Positions 44,820 through 54,650 of a DNA stretch of 64,000 bases are shown here, piece after piece (within the stretch, counting starts at the first letter, position 1; every line of letters begins with the position of its first letter). The translations under genes and the position numbers were made by a program. The notes below the pieces were generated by a model. The model was not told where the DNA came from. It worked only from the letters and a program-made list of their open reading frames with translations, and ran no database searches. Source of the DNA: Wielerella bovis (GTDB taxonomy: Bacteria; Pseudomonadota; Gammaproteobacteria; Burkholderiales; Neisseriaceae); assembly GCF_022354465.1 (NCBI RefSeq), contig NZ_CP092361.1, positions 1,240,001 to 1,304,000 on the forward strand, read 5' to 3'.

Positions 44820-46859
44820 TTATTTACTCAAATCTCGCCCTAACGTTTCCAAATCTTTAACTCGCGCAGGAAATTCTTTTATCAAATCACGCTCATGGCG
44901 ATTGGACGACATAGCAAAACGTACTGAACCATCTGTATGAAACAACGCCCATGCTCGTTTTTCGCGCACATAAAACATAAAAAGTACGCCCAGTACCAAA
45001 AACAGCGAGCCAATATATACCAAACTTGCACCTGGTGATTTGGTCATTTGCAAACCTGACATATTGACTTGTTTAAAGCCCGTTAATTGTAGCAACACGG
45101 GTGCATTAAAACGTGTCAATCCTGTATAGCCGTCCATACTATTTAACAAAAATTTGTTCCGTGCCTCGCCACTTGGCATTTCAGGCAGCCCTGCATTTTT
45201 CAAGCCTTCGTCCAAAGCGGTATTCATGGCACCATATAAAATTTGATACATAAATTCGCCCGTTTTTGTTTGCTCACTTTCAGGCACATTATTTTGAATA
45301 TGTTCATTAATCGCCAAATATCCACCTTCGGCAAATTGGCGCAATAAATTTTCCACCGCCAATTTAAATTGTGGGCGCATTGTCTCGTCTACACCCAAAA
45401 TTGTTTTTTCTACAATCATCGCGCGTTGTTCAGGCTGCAATAACACATCACGCAATGCCATAAAACTATCTATTTTCGCATTGTGGTCAGCAGGAATCAT
45501 CAGCCAACGATAGGGCGAGTTTATGTCTGAACGCTCGCCTGTGGCAAAAAACAGCGAACCTTCGCGCGGTAACGGCAGCATATAGCTAACATATTCATGC
45601 GCTTGCCCTGCTCCATCGCGTACTTTGTATGTGATGGTCGGACCGACATTTTGAAATTTTTTTTCTTGATTCACACTGCGGATTTCGTGCAATTTATTTT
45701 CAGGCTGCCTATCGTGTTCATTTAAATCTTCCACATTAAACACGCGCAATTCACCAAATTCTAATTGGTATTGACCTGCGCTACCTAAATCTAACGGAAA
45801 TGCTCGCTGTGAAACTGCTTTTAAATCGGCGGGTTTACCAATGCCACGCAAATTCCATGTATTCAGTTGAATATCTGAACCGCCATCGCCATAACTGGCT
45901 TGATAAATGGTTACCCCATTCATGGTCAAAGGATGATTCACACGAATGGTTTTTTCAATTTTTTCGCCAGTTTTTTTGTCTGTAACCACAATATCGCTGG
46001 CAAAATCTTTGGGCATACCCGTGTCATAAAAATCAATATGAAATTTTTTCAACTCCACCGTAAATGGCAATTTTTGCAACAATAAGCCTTTATCGGCATT
46101 CAAGAATGTTTGGTCAATCGTTTGCCCTTCAATCACTTCGGCATTGCCACGAAATGATAAATTATATTCGCTCAACGTACTTTCAGGTTTGAAATCACGC
46201 GCATACACACTGGTGCTATCAGGCTGAATTTTTCCCACCAACATTCCTACTTTTAACAATAAATTGCTATCAACCAAACCACCCAAACAAATCACAATTA
46301 AGGCAAGGTGTGCCAAAATATAGCCCCATTTATTCATTGCGCCTTTTTTGGCTGCAACGATAATACTGCCATCTTCACGTTTTTCTGTTTTTGTTTTAAA
46401 ACCTTGAATAGATAAATATTTTTCTACAATTTCAGGTTTCAGGCTGCCTGCAAATGCGTTCGGTAATTCAGCAGAATGTTTCATGTGCGCTAATGATTTT
46501 GCGGTAGCATTTAAACGAAATGATTTCATTTCACGCAAATAATTAGGTGTGTTGCGCCACACGCACAAACCTGTGGACAGTACCAAAAAAATCATAATCA
46601 CCACAAACCATGATGAGGCATATACATCAAATAATCCCAAAAAATGGAAGATTTCTGCCCAAAATGGTCCAAATTGCACCACATAATTTTGTGATGGCTG
46701 ATTTTGTTGCACCACTGTGCCGATAATAGATGCAATCGCCAAAATAGACAGCAAAGCAACCGCAAAGCGCATGGAACTGATAAAGGCAAACCATGGGCGA
46801 CGGATGAGGGGGATTTTTGTTTTTGTGTTGGAATATTTTTTTTCGTGGTTAGACATCAT
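44820..46859 (-). CDS. resB: Cytochrome c biogenesis protein ResB (CcsB)
   Basis: Inner-membrane part of the System II haem ligation complex that attaches haem to apocytochromes c in the periplasm with ResC/CcsA. Early membrane helices are visible (FISSMRFAVALLSILAIASI, FVVIMIFLVLSTGLCVWRN, and GYILAHLALIVICLGGLV), then a large periplasmic domain, then a last helix (GASLVYIGSLFLVLGVLFMF) and a cytosolic tail. 680 aa fits the neisserial protein. I start at ATG 46859 (46856 is equally possible). It is downstream of cytochrome c4, a client. A resC/ccsA gene does not follow, which is unusual. Confidence 0.9.
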   Translation of the reverse strand: MMSNHEKKYSNTKTKIPLIRRPWFAFISSMRFAVALLSILAIASIIGTVVQQNQPSQNYVVQFGPFWAEIFHFLGLFDVYASSWFVVIMIFLVLSTGLCVWRNTPNYLREMKSFRLNATAKSLAHMKHSAELPNAFAGSLKPEIVEKYLSIQGFKTKTEKREDGSIIVAAKKGAMNKWGYILAHLALIVICLGGLVDSNLLLKVGMLVGKIQPDSTSVYARDFKPESTLSEYNLSFRGNAEVIEGQTIDQTFLNADKGLLLQKLPFTVELKKFHIDFYDTGMPKDFASDIVVTDKKTGEKIEKTIRVNHPLTMNGVTIYQASYGDGGSDIQLNTWNLRGIGKPADLKAVSQRAFPLDLGSAGQYQLEFGELRVFNVEDLNEHDRQPENKLHEIRSVNQEKKFQNVGPTITYKVRDGAGQAHEYVSYMLPLPREGSLFFATGERSDINSPYRWLMIPADHNAKIDSFMALRDVLLQPEQRAMIVEKTILGVDETMRPQFKLAVENLLRQFAEGGYLAINEHIQNNVPESEQTKTGEFMYQILYGAMNTALDEGLKNAGLPEMPSGEARNKFLLNSMDGYTGLTRFNAPVLLQLTGFKQVNMSGLQMTKSPGASLVYIGSLFLVLGVLFMFYVREKRAWALFHTDGSVRFAMSSNRHERDLIKEFPARVKDLETLGRDLSK

Positions 46860-46921
46860 TTTTGTCAATCAATAAACTTTCAGGCTGCCTGAATAAGAAC
46901 CTGTATTCATAATCTTAAATA

Positions 46922-47028
46922 TATAGTGGATTCAATTTAAATCAGGACAAGGCGACAGCGACTGCCGTGTACACATAGTACATAAGGAAGCAGGCAACGC
47001 TGTACTGGTTTAAATTGAATTCACTATA
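46922..47028. repeat. Correia-like MITE between resB and cytochrome c4 genes
   Basis: 107 bp from TATAGTGGATTCAATTTAAA to TTTAAATTGAATTCACTATA. Core in the orientation AAGGCGACAGCGACTGCCGT, GTACACATAGTACATAAGG, CAACGCTGTACTGG. Just before it, AAGAACCTGTATTCATAATC (from 46896) is one end of the AGAACCTG family. Confidence 0.85.
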
Positions 47029-47119
47029 GTCGTTTTAAATTATGTAATTTCACTATCCACAATACATTTCAGGCAGCCTGAAAACATTATTTTAGGCTGC
47101 CTGAAAAGATACAGATAGA

Positions 47120-47746
47120 TTATTTCAAACCTTGAATAAAGTTGCCTACTGCTTTCATGTCTTCTTCGCTCATACGTTTGGCAACATCTTCCATCATGCT
47201 ATTTGGACTGGTGCGTTCACCGCTAGCATATGCTTTTAATTGCGTAACCACATATGAAGCATGCTGACCACCCAAGCGTGGGAACGCATTAACTGCTGTA
47301 CCACCACCCAATGTACCTGCTCCGCTTGGGCCATGACATGCCATACATGCGGGTACTTTTTTATCTGGCAAACCGCCACGATAAATACGCGCACCCAACG
47401 TTGGGTTTTCGTTTGGATTGGCTTCGCCAGCTTTGGGATTTTGTTTGGCATAGTAAGCAGCAACATTGCGAATATCATCATCGCTTAAATTTTGTACCAT
47501 TGGTGTCATGGTTGCCGCTGCACCTGTTGTACGTTCGCCTTTTTTAATGGCAAGTGTTTCACGGAAAATAAACGAAGCGTGCTGTCCAGCCAATTTTGGG
47601 TAAGTGGCAATCGCACTATTACCATCTGCCGCATGACAAGATGCACACATATTTTCTGCAATTTGTTTGCCTTTGTTCAAATCAACAGGTTCAGCCAATG
47701 CCAAACCTGCTACTGATAAAGCTGCCAAAATAGTCAGTCGTTTCAT
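47120..47746 (-). CDS. Cytochrome c4
   Basis: Periplasmic diheme cytochrome c4 that carries electrons from bc1 to cbb3 oxidase in Neisseriaceae. Signal peptide KRLTILAALSVAGLALA. Two near-equal domains with heme motifs CASCH (followed by AADGNS) and CMACH (followed by GPSG), each ending in a Met region (TMTPMVQNLSDDDIRNVAAY, NSMMEDVAKRMSEEDMKAVG). I start at ATG 47746 because AGGAG lies upstream; the frame is open to 47767. 208 aa is normal. engB is divergent on the other side. Confidence 0.92.
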   Translation of the reverse strand: MKRLTILAALSVAGLALAEPVDLNKGKQIAENMCASCHAADGNSAIATYPKLAGQHASFIFRETLAIKKGERTTGAAATMTPMVQNLSDDDIRNVAAYYAKQNPKAGEANPNENPTLGARIYRGGLPDKKVPACMACHGPSGAGTLGGGTAVNAFPRLGGQHASYVVTQLKAYASGERTSPNSMMEDVAKRMSEEDMKAVGNFIQGLK

Positions 47747-47920
47747 GGAAAAATGCTCCTGATTCAATAAAGCAGCCTGTGCCGCCTTTTAATATTAAAA
47801 TGATTTTTATAAGCTTGGAAAGTGAAATGCTACGATTTTATCTACACCAACACCCAAGTCAGTCTCAAAACGTGGTATTCTATACCAAATTCACATAAAT
47901 TTACTAGCAATTTACAAGCC

Positions 47921-48538
47921 ATGAATCTTTTTCAAAACGCCAAATTTTTTACAACCGTCAATCATCTCAAAGACCTCCCTGATACGCCTGCCGAAATTGC
48001 TTTTGTAGGACGCAGCAATGCAGGTAAATCCAGCGCGATTAACACGCTTTGTAATCACGTTCGCCTTGCCTACGTTTCCAAAACACCTGGACGCACGCAA
48101 CACATCAACTTTTTTGAATTAGCCAACGGTGGTTTTATGGTAGATTTACCAGGCTATGGCTATGCGCAAGTTCCAGAAGCGGTACGCGCGCATTGGGTAA
48201 AACTACTGGGTGATTATTTGCAAACACGCACGCAACTGATTGGTTTAGTTTTGATTATGGATGCACGTCATCCACTCAAAAATTTGGATATCCAAATGCT
48301 GGACTTTTTTGCTTTAACAGGCAGACCCGTGCATATCCTATTATCCAAATCAGATAAATTATCCAAAAATGAGCAAATTAAAACACTGGCTGCTGTCAAA
48401 AAAAGTCTAAAACCTTTTATGGAACGCCAAGCTATTTCCGTGCAACTGTTTTCTAGCTTGAAAAAACAAGGTATTGAAGAAGTAGAAAATCAAGTACAAA
48501 AATGGTTTTCTGCATTAGCTACGCCCATCTTAGAATAA
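47921..48538 (+). CDS. engB: Ribosome biogenesis GTPase YihA/EngB
   Basis: Essential GTPase of 50S ribosome assembly. G1 [17 protein letters not shown]2/G3 with [16 protein letters not shown] and [12 protein letters not shown]4 [12 protein letters not shown] are visible. 205 aa is normal. I chose ATG 47921 because [16 protein letters not shown] is the typical start; the frame is open to 47822. It is divergent from the cytochrome c4 gene, an arrangement also known to me from other Neisseriaceae. Confidence 0.94.
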   Translation: MNLFQNAKFFTTVNHLKDLPDTPAEIAFVGRSNAGKSSAINTLCNHVRLAYVSKTPGRTQHINFFELANGGFMVDLPGYGYAQVPEAVRAHWVKLLGDYLQTRTQLIGLVLIMDARHPLKNLDIQMLDFFALTGRPVHILLSKSDKLSKNEQIKTLAAVKKSLKPFMERQAISVQLFSSLKKQGIEEVENQVQKWFSALATPILE

Positions 48539-48792
48539 TGTCAGTCGCTTATAATGAAGTTAAAGCGATAGTAACTACTGTGTACAAATCGTATATCAAG
48601 GAAACAGAGGAGATAATAGGGACTTTCACGCTAAATTCTCCCAATTTTGCAGGCAAAATTGTTTCAGGCTGCCTTATTGTTACACTATATCAGAACAAAA
48701 TAATTTAAAATCAATAAGTTACTTGAAATAATCAAAATACTCCATTACAATACATACATAGTATTTTAATCACACTAATCAGGAGTAGATTT
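48539..48792. other. Intergenic region after engB
   Basis: About 250 bp with no gene. CAGTCGCTTATAATGAAGTT and TGTGTACAAATCGTATATCA near 48542-48600 resemble a heavily decayed MITE. One partial DUS (TTTCAGGCTGCCT) is at about 48661. An AT-rich stretch before 48790 should hold the promoter of the histidine-rich gene, with AGGAG at 48781. Confidence 0.45.
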
Positions 48793-49128
48793 ATGACTTG
48801 CAAAACACATGAACATCACGACCATCAACACGGTGCAAACTGTGGACATACCGCTATTCAGCACGGTGACCATGTTGATTATTTACATGATGGTCATCTG
48901 CATCATGCACACAATGGTCATTACGATGAGCATATTTTAGATGTCAATGAAACCAATCCTGCTGCTTGCAATGCAGCTCATACCTGCGCCAACCATGTTC
49001 ACGGTGAAGGTTGTGGACACGAAGCTGTGCCACATGGTGACCACATTGATTATATTGTCAATGGTCGTTTGCACCACCAACATGGTGAACATTGTGATGA
49101 CCACGGCGCAATAGAAATTGTTCAATAA
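48793..49128 (+). CDS. Histidine-rich metal-binding protein with duplicated module
   Basis: A 111 aa cytoplasmic-looking protein (no signal) with very high His content. A module of the form CGHTAIQHGDHVDYLHDGHL then HHAH occurs twice, the second as CGHEAVPHGDHIDYIVNGRL then HHQH. Extra Cys residues precede each. It most likely binds zinc, nickel or copper as store, buffer or chaperone; I infer this from composition. Similar short proteins are annotated as zinc transporter-like, but there is no membrane segment. AGGAG is upstream. No metal transporter gene is adjacent. Confidence 0.8.
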   Translation: MTCKTHEHHDHQHGANCGHTAIQHGDHVDYLHDGHLHHAHNGHYDEHILDVNETNPAACNAAHTCANHVHGEGCGHEAVPHGDHIDYIVNGRLHHQHGEHCDDHGAIEIVQ

Positions 49129-49274
49129 TCTTCACTTTTAAGATTAGGCAGCCTGAAAATCGAAAAACTGGTTTTCAGGCTGCTTTTTCTTTATAATCCA
49201 AGCGATTTTTTACAGATTAGGCAGCCTGAAACTTTATTTAGGCAGCCTGAATATTTTAAACAAAGGAAACATTA

Positions 49275-50573
49275 ATGAATGCGCTATTGCAAGATTTACA
49301 AGCACGCGGCTTAATTGCCCAAACTACTGATATAACAGAATTATCCAAATTATTGGACAATGAAAAAATTACCTTGTATTGTGGTTTTGACCCAACCGCT
49401 GACAGCTTGCATATTGGACATTTATTGCCTGTTTTGGTGTTACGCCGTTTCCAAAACGCGGGGCATACGCCTGTGGCTTTGGTGGGTGGCGCGACGGGCA
49501 TGATTGGCGACCCCAGTTTTAAAGCAGTGGAACGCAGCCTGAATACACCAGAAACCGTAGCAGGTTGGGTAGAAAGTATTCGCAATCAGTTGAAACCGTT
49601 TTTGAAATTTGACGGAGAAAATCCTGCAATTATGGCGAATAATGCTGATTGGTTTGGCAATATGAATTGCTTGGATTTTTTGCGCGACATTGGCAAACAT
49701 TTTTCGGTAAATCAAATGTTAGCAAAAGAGTCAGTCAAACAACGCATTGAGCGCGATGATGTGGGCATTTCGTTTACTGAATTTGCCTACGCATTATTAC
49801 AAGGCTATGATTTTGCAGAATTAAATAAACGCCATAATGTGCAACTGCAAATCGGTGGCAGCGACCAATGGGGCAACATCACTTGGGGTACAGAAACCAC
49901 ACGCCGTTTGTACCAAAAATCGGTACATGGCTTGACTTTACCACTTGTAACCAAAGCAGATGGCACCAAATTTGGTAAAACAGAAGGTGGTGCAGTATGG
50001 TTAAATGGCGCAAAAACATCACCTTATCAATTCTACCAATTCTGGTTGAAAGTGGCGGACGCTGATGTGTACAAGTTCCTGAAATATTTCACATTCTTGA
50101 CTATTGAACAAATTGATGCGATTGAAGTGGCTGATAAGGCAAGCGGTAAAAAACCTGAAGCACAACGCATTTTGGCAGAAGAAATGACACGTTTGATTCA
50201 TGGCGAAGCGGCTTTACAAGCTGCACAACGCATTACAGAAAGTCTGTTTTCAGGCGATGAAAGTAGTTTGACCGAGCAGGATTATGCACAACTGGCTTTG
50301 GATGGTTTGCCTGTTACCCATGTTTCAGGCAGCCTGAATGTAGTGGAAGCATTGGTGCAATCAGGTTTAGCACAATCCAATAAAGAGGCTCGTGGTTTTG
50401 TACAAAGCGGTGCTGTATTGATTAATGGCATGCCTGTTGCTGAAAATAATCCAAATGCGTTGCCTGAAAAACCTGATGATAAATTTATGATTAGCGATGA
50501 ACAAAAACGTTTTGGCAAATATGCGATTGTGAAACGTGGTAAACGCAATCACGCACTTTTGGTGTGGCAATAA
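49275..50573 (+). CDS. tyrS: Tyrosyl-tRNA synthetase
   Basis: Class I synthetase that charges tRNA-Tyr. The HIGH motif is [19 protein letters not shown] (about residues 40-55). [20 protein letters not shown] and [13 protein letters not shown] shape the tyrosine site. The KMSKS-type loop is [10 protein letters not shown]-terminal S4 domain starts near residue 365 ([20 protein letters not shown]). 432 aa is of the usual length. A coding DUS in the S4 approach reads [17 protein letters not shown] precedes the ATG. It is convergent with proB, with a shared DUS terminator. Confidence 0.95.
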   Translation: MNALLQDLQARGLIAQTTDITELSKLLDNEKITLYCGFDPTADSLHIGHLLPVLVLRRFQNAGHTPVALVGGATGMIGDPSFKAVERSLNTPETVAGWVESIRNQLKPFLKFDGENPAIMANNADWFGNMNCLDFLRDIGKHFSVNQMLAKESVKQRIERDDVGISFTEFAYALLQGYDFAELNKRHNVQLQIGGSDQWGNITWGTETTRRLYQKSVHGLTLPLVTKADGTKFGKTEGGAVWLNGAKTSPYQFYQFWLKVADADVYKFLKYFTFLTIEQIDAIEVADKASGKKPEAQRILAEEMTRLIHGEAALQAAQRITESLFSGDESSLTEQDYAQLALDGLPVTHVSGSLNVVEALVQSGLAQSNKEARGFVQSGAVLINGMPVAENNPNALPEKPDDKFMISDEQKRFGKYAIVKRGKRNHALLVWQ

Positions 50574-50579
50574 TTTTTT

Positions 50580-50617
50580 TTAGGCAGCCTGAAAACGATT
50601 TTCAGGCTGCCTTTTTT
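50580..50617. terminator. Bidirectional DUS-pair terminator, tyrS/proB
   Basis: AGGCAGCCTGAA (50582-50593) and TTCAGGCTGCCT (50600-50611) with a 6-base loop, flanked by T7 on one strand and A-rich on the other, between convergent genes only 48 bases apart. Confidence 0.8.
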
Positions 50618-50621
50618 ATGT

Positions 50622-51746
50622 TTACCAATGTAATGCTAAATTATCACGATGAATTAATTCATCTTCATGTTTATAACCAATTTTCTGTGCAATTTCATCC
50701 GCATGGCAACGAACAATTTTTGCCGTTTCTGCGCTGCTATAATTCGCCAAACCACGCGCAATTTCTTTACCATTTTCATTCAATATGGCAATCAATTCAC
50801 CGCGATGAAAATGTCCATTCACACGCACCACACCCACAGGTAACAAACTACCATGTTTTTCCAATAAAGCACGTTCAGCACCTGCATCTACATTCACGCT
50901 GCCTGAAATTTGAATATGCCCCAGCAGCCATTGTTTCCGCGAATTCACACGGCTAAATTCGCTGGTAAACAAAGTACCAACGCTTTCTCCACGCAACAAT
51001 CGCTCCAATACTTGCGGTTCACGCCCAGATGCAACAACTGTATTTGCACCACTTAAAGCAGCGCGTTTGACTGCCAAAACTTTGGTGTACATACCACCCG
51101 TACCAACACCTGTACCTGCTCCACCTGCCATATTTTCCAAATCAGGATGCGCAGCGGAAATTTCGTGTATAAATTGTGCTTGCGGATTTTTGCGAGGGTC
51201 GCTATCGTACAAACCACGTTGGTCGGTCAGAATAATCAATGCATCTGCATCCACCAAATTGGTTACCAACGCACCCAATGTATCATTATCGCCCAATTTG
51301 ATTTCATCGGTAGTTACGGTGTCATTTTCATTAATCACAGGCACAATGTTTTGCGATAACAAAGTTTTCAGCGTACTGCGTGCATTTAAATAACGCGTAC
51401 GGTCGCTCAAATCTTCATGCGTTAGCAAAATTTGTGCAGTATTTAATTGATGTTCGGAAAAAGCATGTTCATAAGCTTGTGCAATACCCATTTGCCCCAC
51501 AGCAGCAGCGGCTTGTAATTCATTGATAGCAGTTGGCCGCTTTGCCCAACCCAAACGTTTCACACCTTCAGCAATCGCACCGCTGGACACTAAAATCACA
51601 TCTACGCCCACACGTTTAATAGCGGCAATCTGTGTTGCCCAATTATCCAACGCAGCTTGGTCAATGCCACGCCCTTCGGCGGTTACGAGACTAGAACCAA
51701 CTTTAATAACAACCAATTTTGCATGAGTTAAATTATGTGTATTCAT
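50622..51746 (-). CDS. proB: Glutamate 5-kinase
   Basis: First enzyme of proline synthesis; phosphorylates glutamate. N-terminal amino acid kinase domain: [75 protein letters not shown] and [17 protein letters not shown]-terminal PUA domain follows (about residues 275-374; [20 protein letters not shown]). 374 aa is normal. proA, often in the same operon, is here about 8 kb away on the other strand. Confidence 0.95.
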   Translation of the reverse strand: MNTHNLTHAKLVVIKVGSSLVTAEGRGIDQAALDNWATQIAAIKRVGVDVILVSSGAIAEGVKRLGWAKRPTAINELQAAAAVGQMGIAQAYEHAFSEHQLNTAQILLTHEDLSDRTRYLNARSTLKTLLSQNIVPVINENDTVTTDEIKLGDNDTLGALVTNLVDADALIILTDQRGLYDSDPRKNPQAQFIHEISAAHPDLENMAGGAGTGVGTGGMYTKVLAVKRAALSGANTVVASGREPQVLERLLRGESVGTLFTSEFSRVNSRKQWLLGHIQISGSVNVDAGAERALLEKHGSLLPVGVVRVNGHFHRGELIAILNENGKEIARGLANYSSAETAKIVRCHADEIAQKIGYKHEDELIHRDNLALHW

Positions 51747-52039
51747 TTTCAGGCTGCCTTATATGTCATAAAAATAAAATCAAATTTCAGGCTGCCATTC
51801 TTTCCAACAGCCTATGCACATTGTATACAAAATAGCGTTCCTGTGAAACTGAATATAGGCGGACGAATATTGGCAGTAGACACTTTTTGCACAAAAGAAA
51901 TATTGGTACAAATCCACACATTTATCAGATTATGGCAGCCTGAAAAATAATATTTTCTTTATAAAATAAGCAATATCCCAATTATCAGGATATTTTTCTT
52001 GTCAAAATAAACAATATTTGGTTTAATACGCATTTCGTT
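51747..52039. other. Region upstream of tRNA-Phe and proB
   Basis: No gene. Several DUS (near 51748, 51786, 51933) are scattered. The final AT-rich part should hold the tRNA promoter; TTGTCAAAATAAACAATATT near 51999 could supply a -35 and -10 but this is weak. Confidence 0.4.
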
Positions 52040-52115
52040 GGTTGGATAGCTCAGTTGGTAGAGCAACGGATTGAAAATCCGTGTGTCGGCGGTTCGATCC
52101 CGCCTCCGACCACCA
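52040..52115 (+). tRNA. tRNA-Phe (anticodon GAA), CCA encoded
   Basis: Acceptor stem GGTTGGA/TCCGACC with one T-G pair, D arm GCTC...GAGC, anticodon stem around TTGAAAA giving GAA, T arm GGCGG-TTCGATC-CCGCC, discriminator A followed by CCA. 76 nt. A terminator follows. Confidence 0.96.
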
Positions 52116-52123
52116 AGTTTTTA

Positions 52124-52153
52124 AAACCCGAACAAATTGTTCGGGTTTTTTCA
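52124..52153 (+). terminator. Terminator of tRNA-Phe
   Basis: AAACCCGAACAA and TTGTTCGGGTTT form a stem followed by TTTT, 9 bases after the tRNA end. Confidence 0.9.
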
Positions 52154-52245
52154 TGTGTATTTTCAATGCTGAAATCTATCAACATTCCTTCATTTTATGT
52201 TAAAGTTTTCCCAATCTATCTTTCCAATTAAATAGGACAAATCCC

Positions 52246-53385
52246 ATGCAAACTTGGCAACTTCCCGAACACATCGCTGATATTTTACCCGAACGCGCTC
52301 GTCAATTAGAAAGTGTAAAAGAACAAATACTTGCCCTGTTTCGCGTTCATGGTTTTGAACTTGTCCACCCACCGCTTATGGAATACAGCGATTCTCTTTT
52401 AACGCACATTGACACAGGTCTATCGCTCAAAACCATACGCGTTCCCGACCAGCTTTCAGGGCGACAACTTGGCATCCGTGCTGATATTACGCCACAAGTT
52501 GCACGTATTGATGCGCATTTACTCGTAAAAAATCAAGGCATTAACCGTTTATGCTATTCAGGCAGCGTTTTGCACGCCAAACCTGATGGTTTTTTAACCA
52601 CACGCGAACCCTACCAAACAGGCGCGGAACTTTATGGGTGTGCAGATACTGCCGCGGATATTGAACTAATTGATTTAATGCTGAAAAGTCTAAAAACAGG
52701 CGGTATTAGCAATATTATTTTATCGCTCGGGCACATTGGCGTGTTTCGTGCAATTGCAACCGCAGCAAAATTATCTGATGTACAAAGCAATCAACTGCTT
52801 GGCATGCTTCAAAACAAAGACCGTGAGGCCATTCGCGCTTTGGCAACAAGCTGGCAACTAGACGATATTTGGACAAATGCGTTCGCTACTTTACCTGAAT
52901 TATATGGCGACCGTACCATTTTACAGATAGCGCGAAACCGTTTACCACAACTTACAGCAGTAACACAAGCCATTGATGTTTTAGAAAAAGTTTGTTCAGC
53001 TTTCCCCGAGCAAATAGTACATATTGATTTAGCAGAAGTGCGCGTGGACAATTATCACACAGGTCTGCTCTATGCAGCTTATGCGCCAGAGTATCATGAT
53101 GCGGTGGCGCGTGGCGGGCGCTATGATGGTTTGGGTGCATATTTTGGACGCAATCGTCCTGCGACAGGATTTAGCTTTGATTTACGCGTATGTGGCGGAT
53201 ATTTAGCAACAAGTACACGCCCCGAAACGGTGCGAGTGGCAATAGCTGATTTAGCAGCAGCACGTGATGCCGTAGAAAATTTGCGTGAACAAGGAATTTG
53301 TGTTGTAGTAGATTATGGTATGGAAGACAATTCAGGCAGCCTGAAAAAATTGAAAAAACAAGGTAATGAATGGGTAATTGAATAA
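52246..53385 (+). CDS. hisZ: ATP phosphoribosyltransferase regulatory subunit
   Basis: Histidyl-tRNA synthetase-like protein that forms the first histidine-synthesis enzyme with short-form HisG. MQTWQLPEHIADILPERARQ at the start, then FELVHPPLMEYSDSLL, RPD-type motif in IRADITPQVARIDAHLL and RVDNYHTGLLYAAYAPEYHD, ARGGRYDGLGAYFGRNRPAT near the C terminus fit HisZ. The anticodon-binding domain of true HisRS is absent; 379 aa fits. AGGAC precedes the ATG. In other Neisseriaceae hisZ is next to purA; here about 3 kb of accessory DNA lies between them. Confidence 0.92.
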   Translation: MQTWQLPEHIADILPERARQLESVKEQILALFRVHGFELVHPPLMEYSDSLLTHIDTGLSLKTIRVPDQLSGRQLGIRADITPQVARIDAHLLVKNQGINRLCYSGSVLHAKPDGFLTTREPYQTGAELYGCADTAADIELIDLMLKSLKTGGISNIILSLGHIGVFRAIATAAKLSDVQSNQLLGMLQNKDREAIRALATSWQLDDIWTNAFATLPELYGDRTILQIARNRLPQLTAVTQAIDVLEKVCSAFPEQIVHIDLAEVRVDNYHTGLLYAAYAPEYHDAVARGGRYDGLGAYFGRNRPATGFSFDLRVCGGYLATSTRPETVRVAIADLAAARDAVENLREQGICVVVDYGMEDNSGSLKKLKKQGNEWVIE

Positions 53386-53481
53386 TTTTGCGTAAAAATA
53401 ACACATTTCGGATTTTGTAGTCGTTTAAAATTTGTATTTATTATGATACTGATTTTATTTTTTTTAAACAGGTACTGCAAT

Positions 53482-53991
53482 ATGAGGCAATCTTTTTCAC
53501 TTAGTAGCACACGTTGCTTTTTGTATTCATTATTTGGTTGGATAATGCTGTTCTTTTGTGCCTTTATTTGGCTTACTTGGAAAAATCCAGGTGTTATCAA
53601 CCAAGTCATAATAGGTTTCTGTGCTTTTATCAGTATAGATTGTGTCATTATATCCATTTATTTAATGTATCATACAGCACCCGTATACATTATGAATGAA
53701 CGTGGGCTAATTGTGCGCCAAGCTATTTTTAAACCAGATTATCATTATCGGGTTAATTGGTGTGATATTGAAAATATTTATATTACAAAAGGCAAATATA
53801 GCCAGTTACAATTGAAAATTAAAGATGGTGCTAAACACTATTTCCATACTAAGGGACGTGCAAACTACGCCAAGCAAAAACTCAAATTTAATCGTACTAT
53901 AGAAATTTTGGCATTGGCACCAATGGTGGAAGGTGGCAGACATAAGCTTTATGATGCACTGGTTGAATATTGGGAATGTTATCGCGAATAA
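53482..53991 (+). CDS. Small membrane protein with PH-like domain, unknown
   Basis: A 169 aa protein with two membrane helices near the N terminus (SLFGWIMLFFCAFIWLTW and VIIGFCAFISIDCVIISIYL), then a soluble beta-rich part (PVYIMNERGLIVRQAIF, YRVNWCDIENIYITKGKYSQ, LKIKDGAKHYFHTKGRA) of the type seen in bacterial PH-like STM3941/YdbT-like proteins. Function unknown. I chose ATG 53482 with AGGT upstream; the frame is open to 53443. AT-rich. A MITE abuts its stop codon. It is the first gene of the hisZ-purA insertion. Confidence 0.68.
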   Translation: MRQSFSLSSTRCFLYSLFGWIMLFFCAFIWLTWKNPGVINQVIIGFCAFISIDCVIISIYLMYHTAPVYIMNERGLIVRQAIFKPDYHYRVNWCDIENIYITKGKYSQLQLKIKDGAKHYFHTKGRANYAKQKLKFNRTIEILALAPMVEGGRHKLYDALVEYWECYRE

Positions 53992-54099
53992 TATAGTGAA
54001 TTCAATTTAAAAACAGTACAGCGTTGCCAGCTCCCTTATGTACTATGTGTACACGGCGGTCGCTGTCGCCTTGTCCTGATTTAAATTGAATCCACTATA
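53992..54099. repeat. Correia-like MITE abutting a stop codon
   Basis: 108 bp from TATAGTGAATTCAATTTAAA to TTTAAATTGAATCCACTATA with the usual core (CAGTACAGCGTTGCCAGCTC, TGTACTATGTGTACACGG). The TAA stop of the upstream gene is directly joined to it. On its right the half element TATAGTTGTTTCAAATAAAA of another class starts and decays by about 54150. Confidence 0.85.
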
Positions 54100-54275
54100 G
54101 TTGTTTCAAATAAAAATAATACAGCATTGCCTAACAGTTTCGTTCATAGTTATTTTTTATCAAATGAAACCTTTGCAAAACCTATTCAGGCTGCCTGAAA
54201 AAAGTTCGCATTGCAGAAAAATGGGCAATCGGCATACAATCGCCCTGTTTTCAGGCAGCCTGAAAAGTAAATTGA

Positions 54276-54620
54276 ATAAAATCACGCGATGATGATGGCA
54301 AAGTTTATCAAGACGCTTACGAAGAAGCACAACGCATTATCCGCATCAGCGAAGAAGTCAAAATTTCGCTGGACGTGGTAAACAAAAACGAAAGCGAAAA
54401 CACCGAAAATACACAACAAAATAACGGTTTAACCACCAAACTCGCAGAAAAACTCGGCATAGACCGCGCTGAATGCAACAAGCGTTTGTGCGAAGCAGGT
54501 TTGCAAGAATTGAACGGCAAAAATTATTTCCTAACCGAAAAAGGCAAACAATCAGGCGCGACTTTGAAAAAAGGGCAATTTGGGTATTTTATTGTTTGGT
54601 CGGCGGATTTGGTGGTGTAA
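54276..54620 (+). pseudogene. C-terminal fragment of an unidentified gene
   Basis: An open frame without a proper start follows a DUS. It reads DDDGKVYQDAYEEAQRIIRI, then SEEVKISLDVVNKNESENTE, and a C-terminal module with KLAEKLGIDRAECNKRLCEA and YFLTEKGKQSGATLKKGQFG ending WSADLVV. The last part looks like a small winged-helix-like C-terminal module known to me from phage and mobile-element proteins, but I cannot name the parent. A TGA at 54273 closes the frame upstream. It ends 30 bases before the RhuM-Fic gene. It is most likely a decayed remnant. Confidence 0.55.
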
Positions 54621-54650
54621 ATGGGTTTTCAGGCAGCCTGAAAGGGAAAA

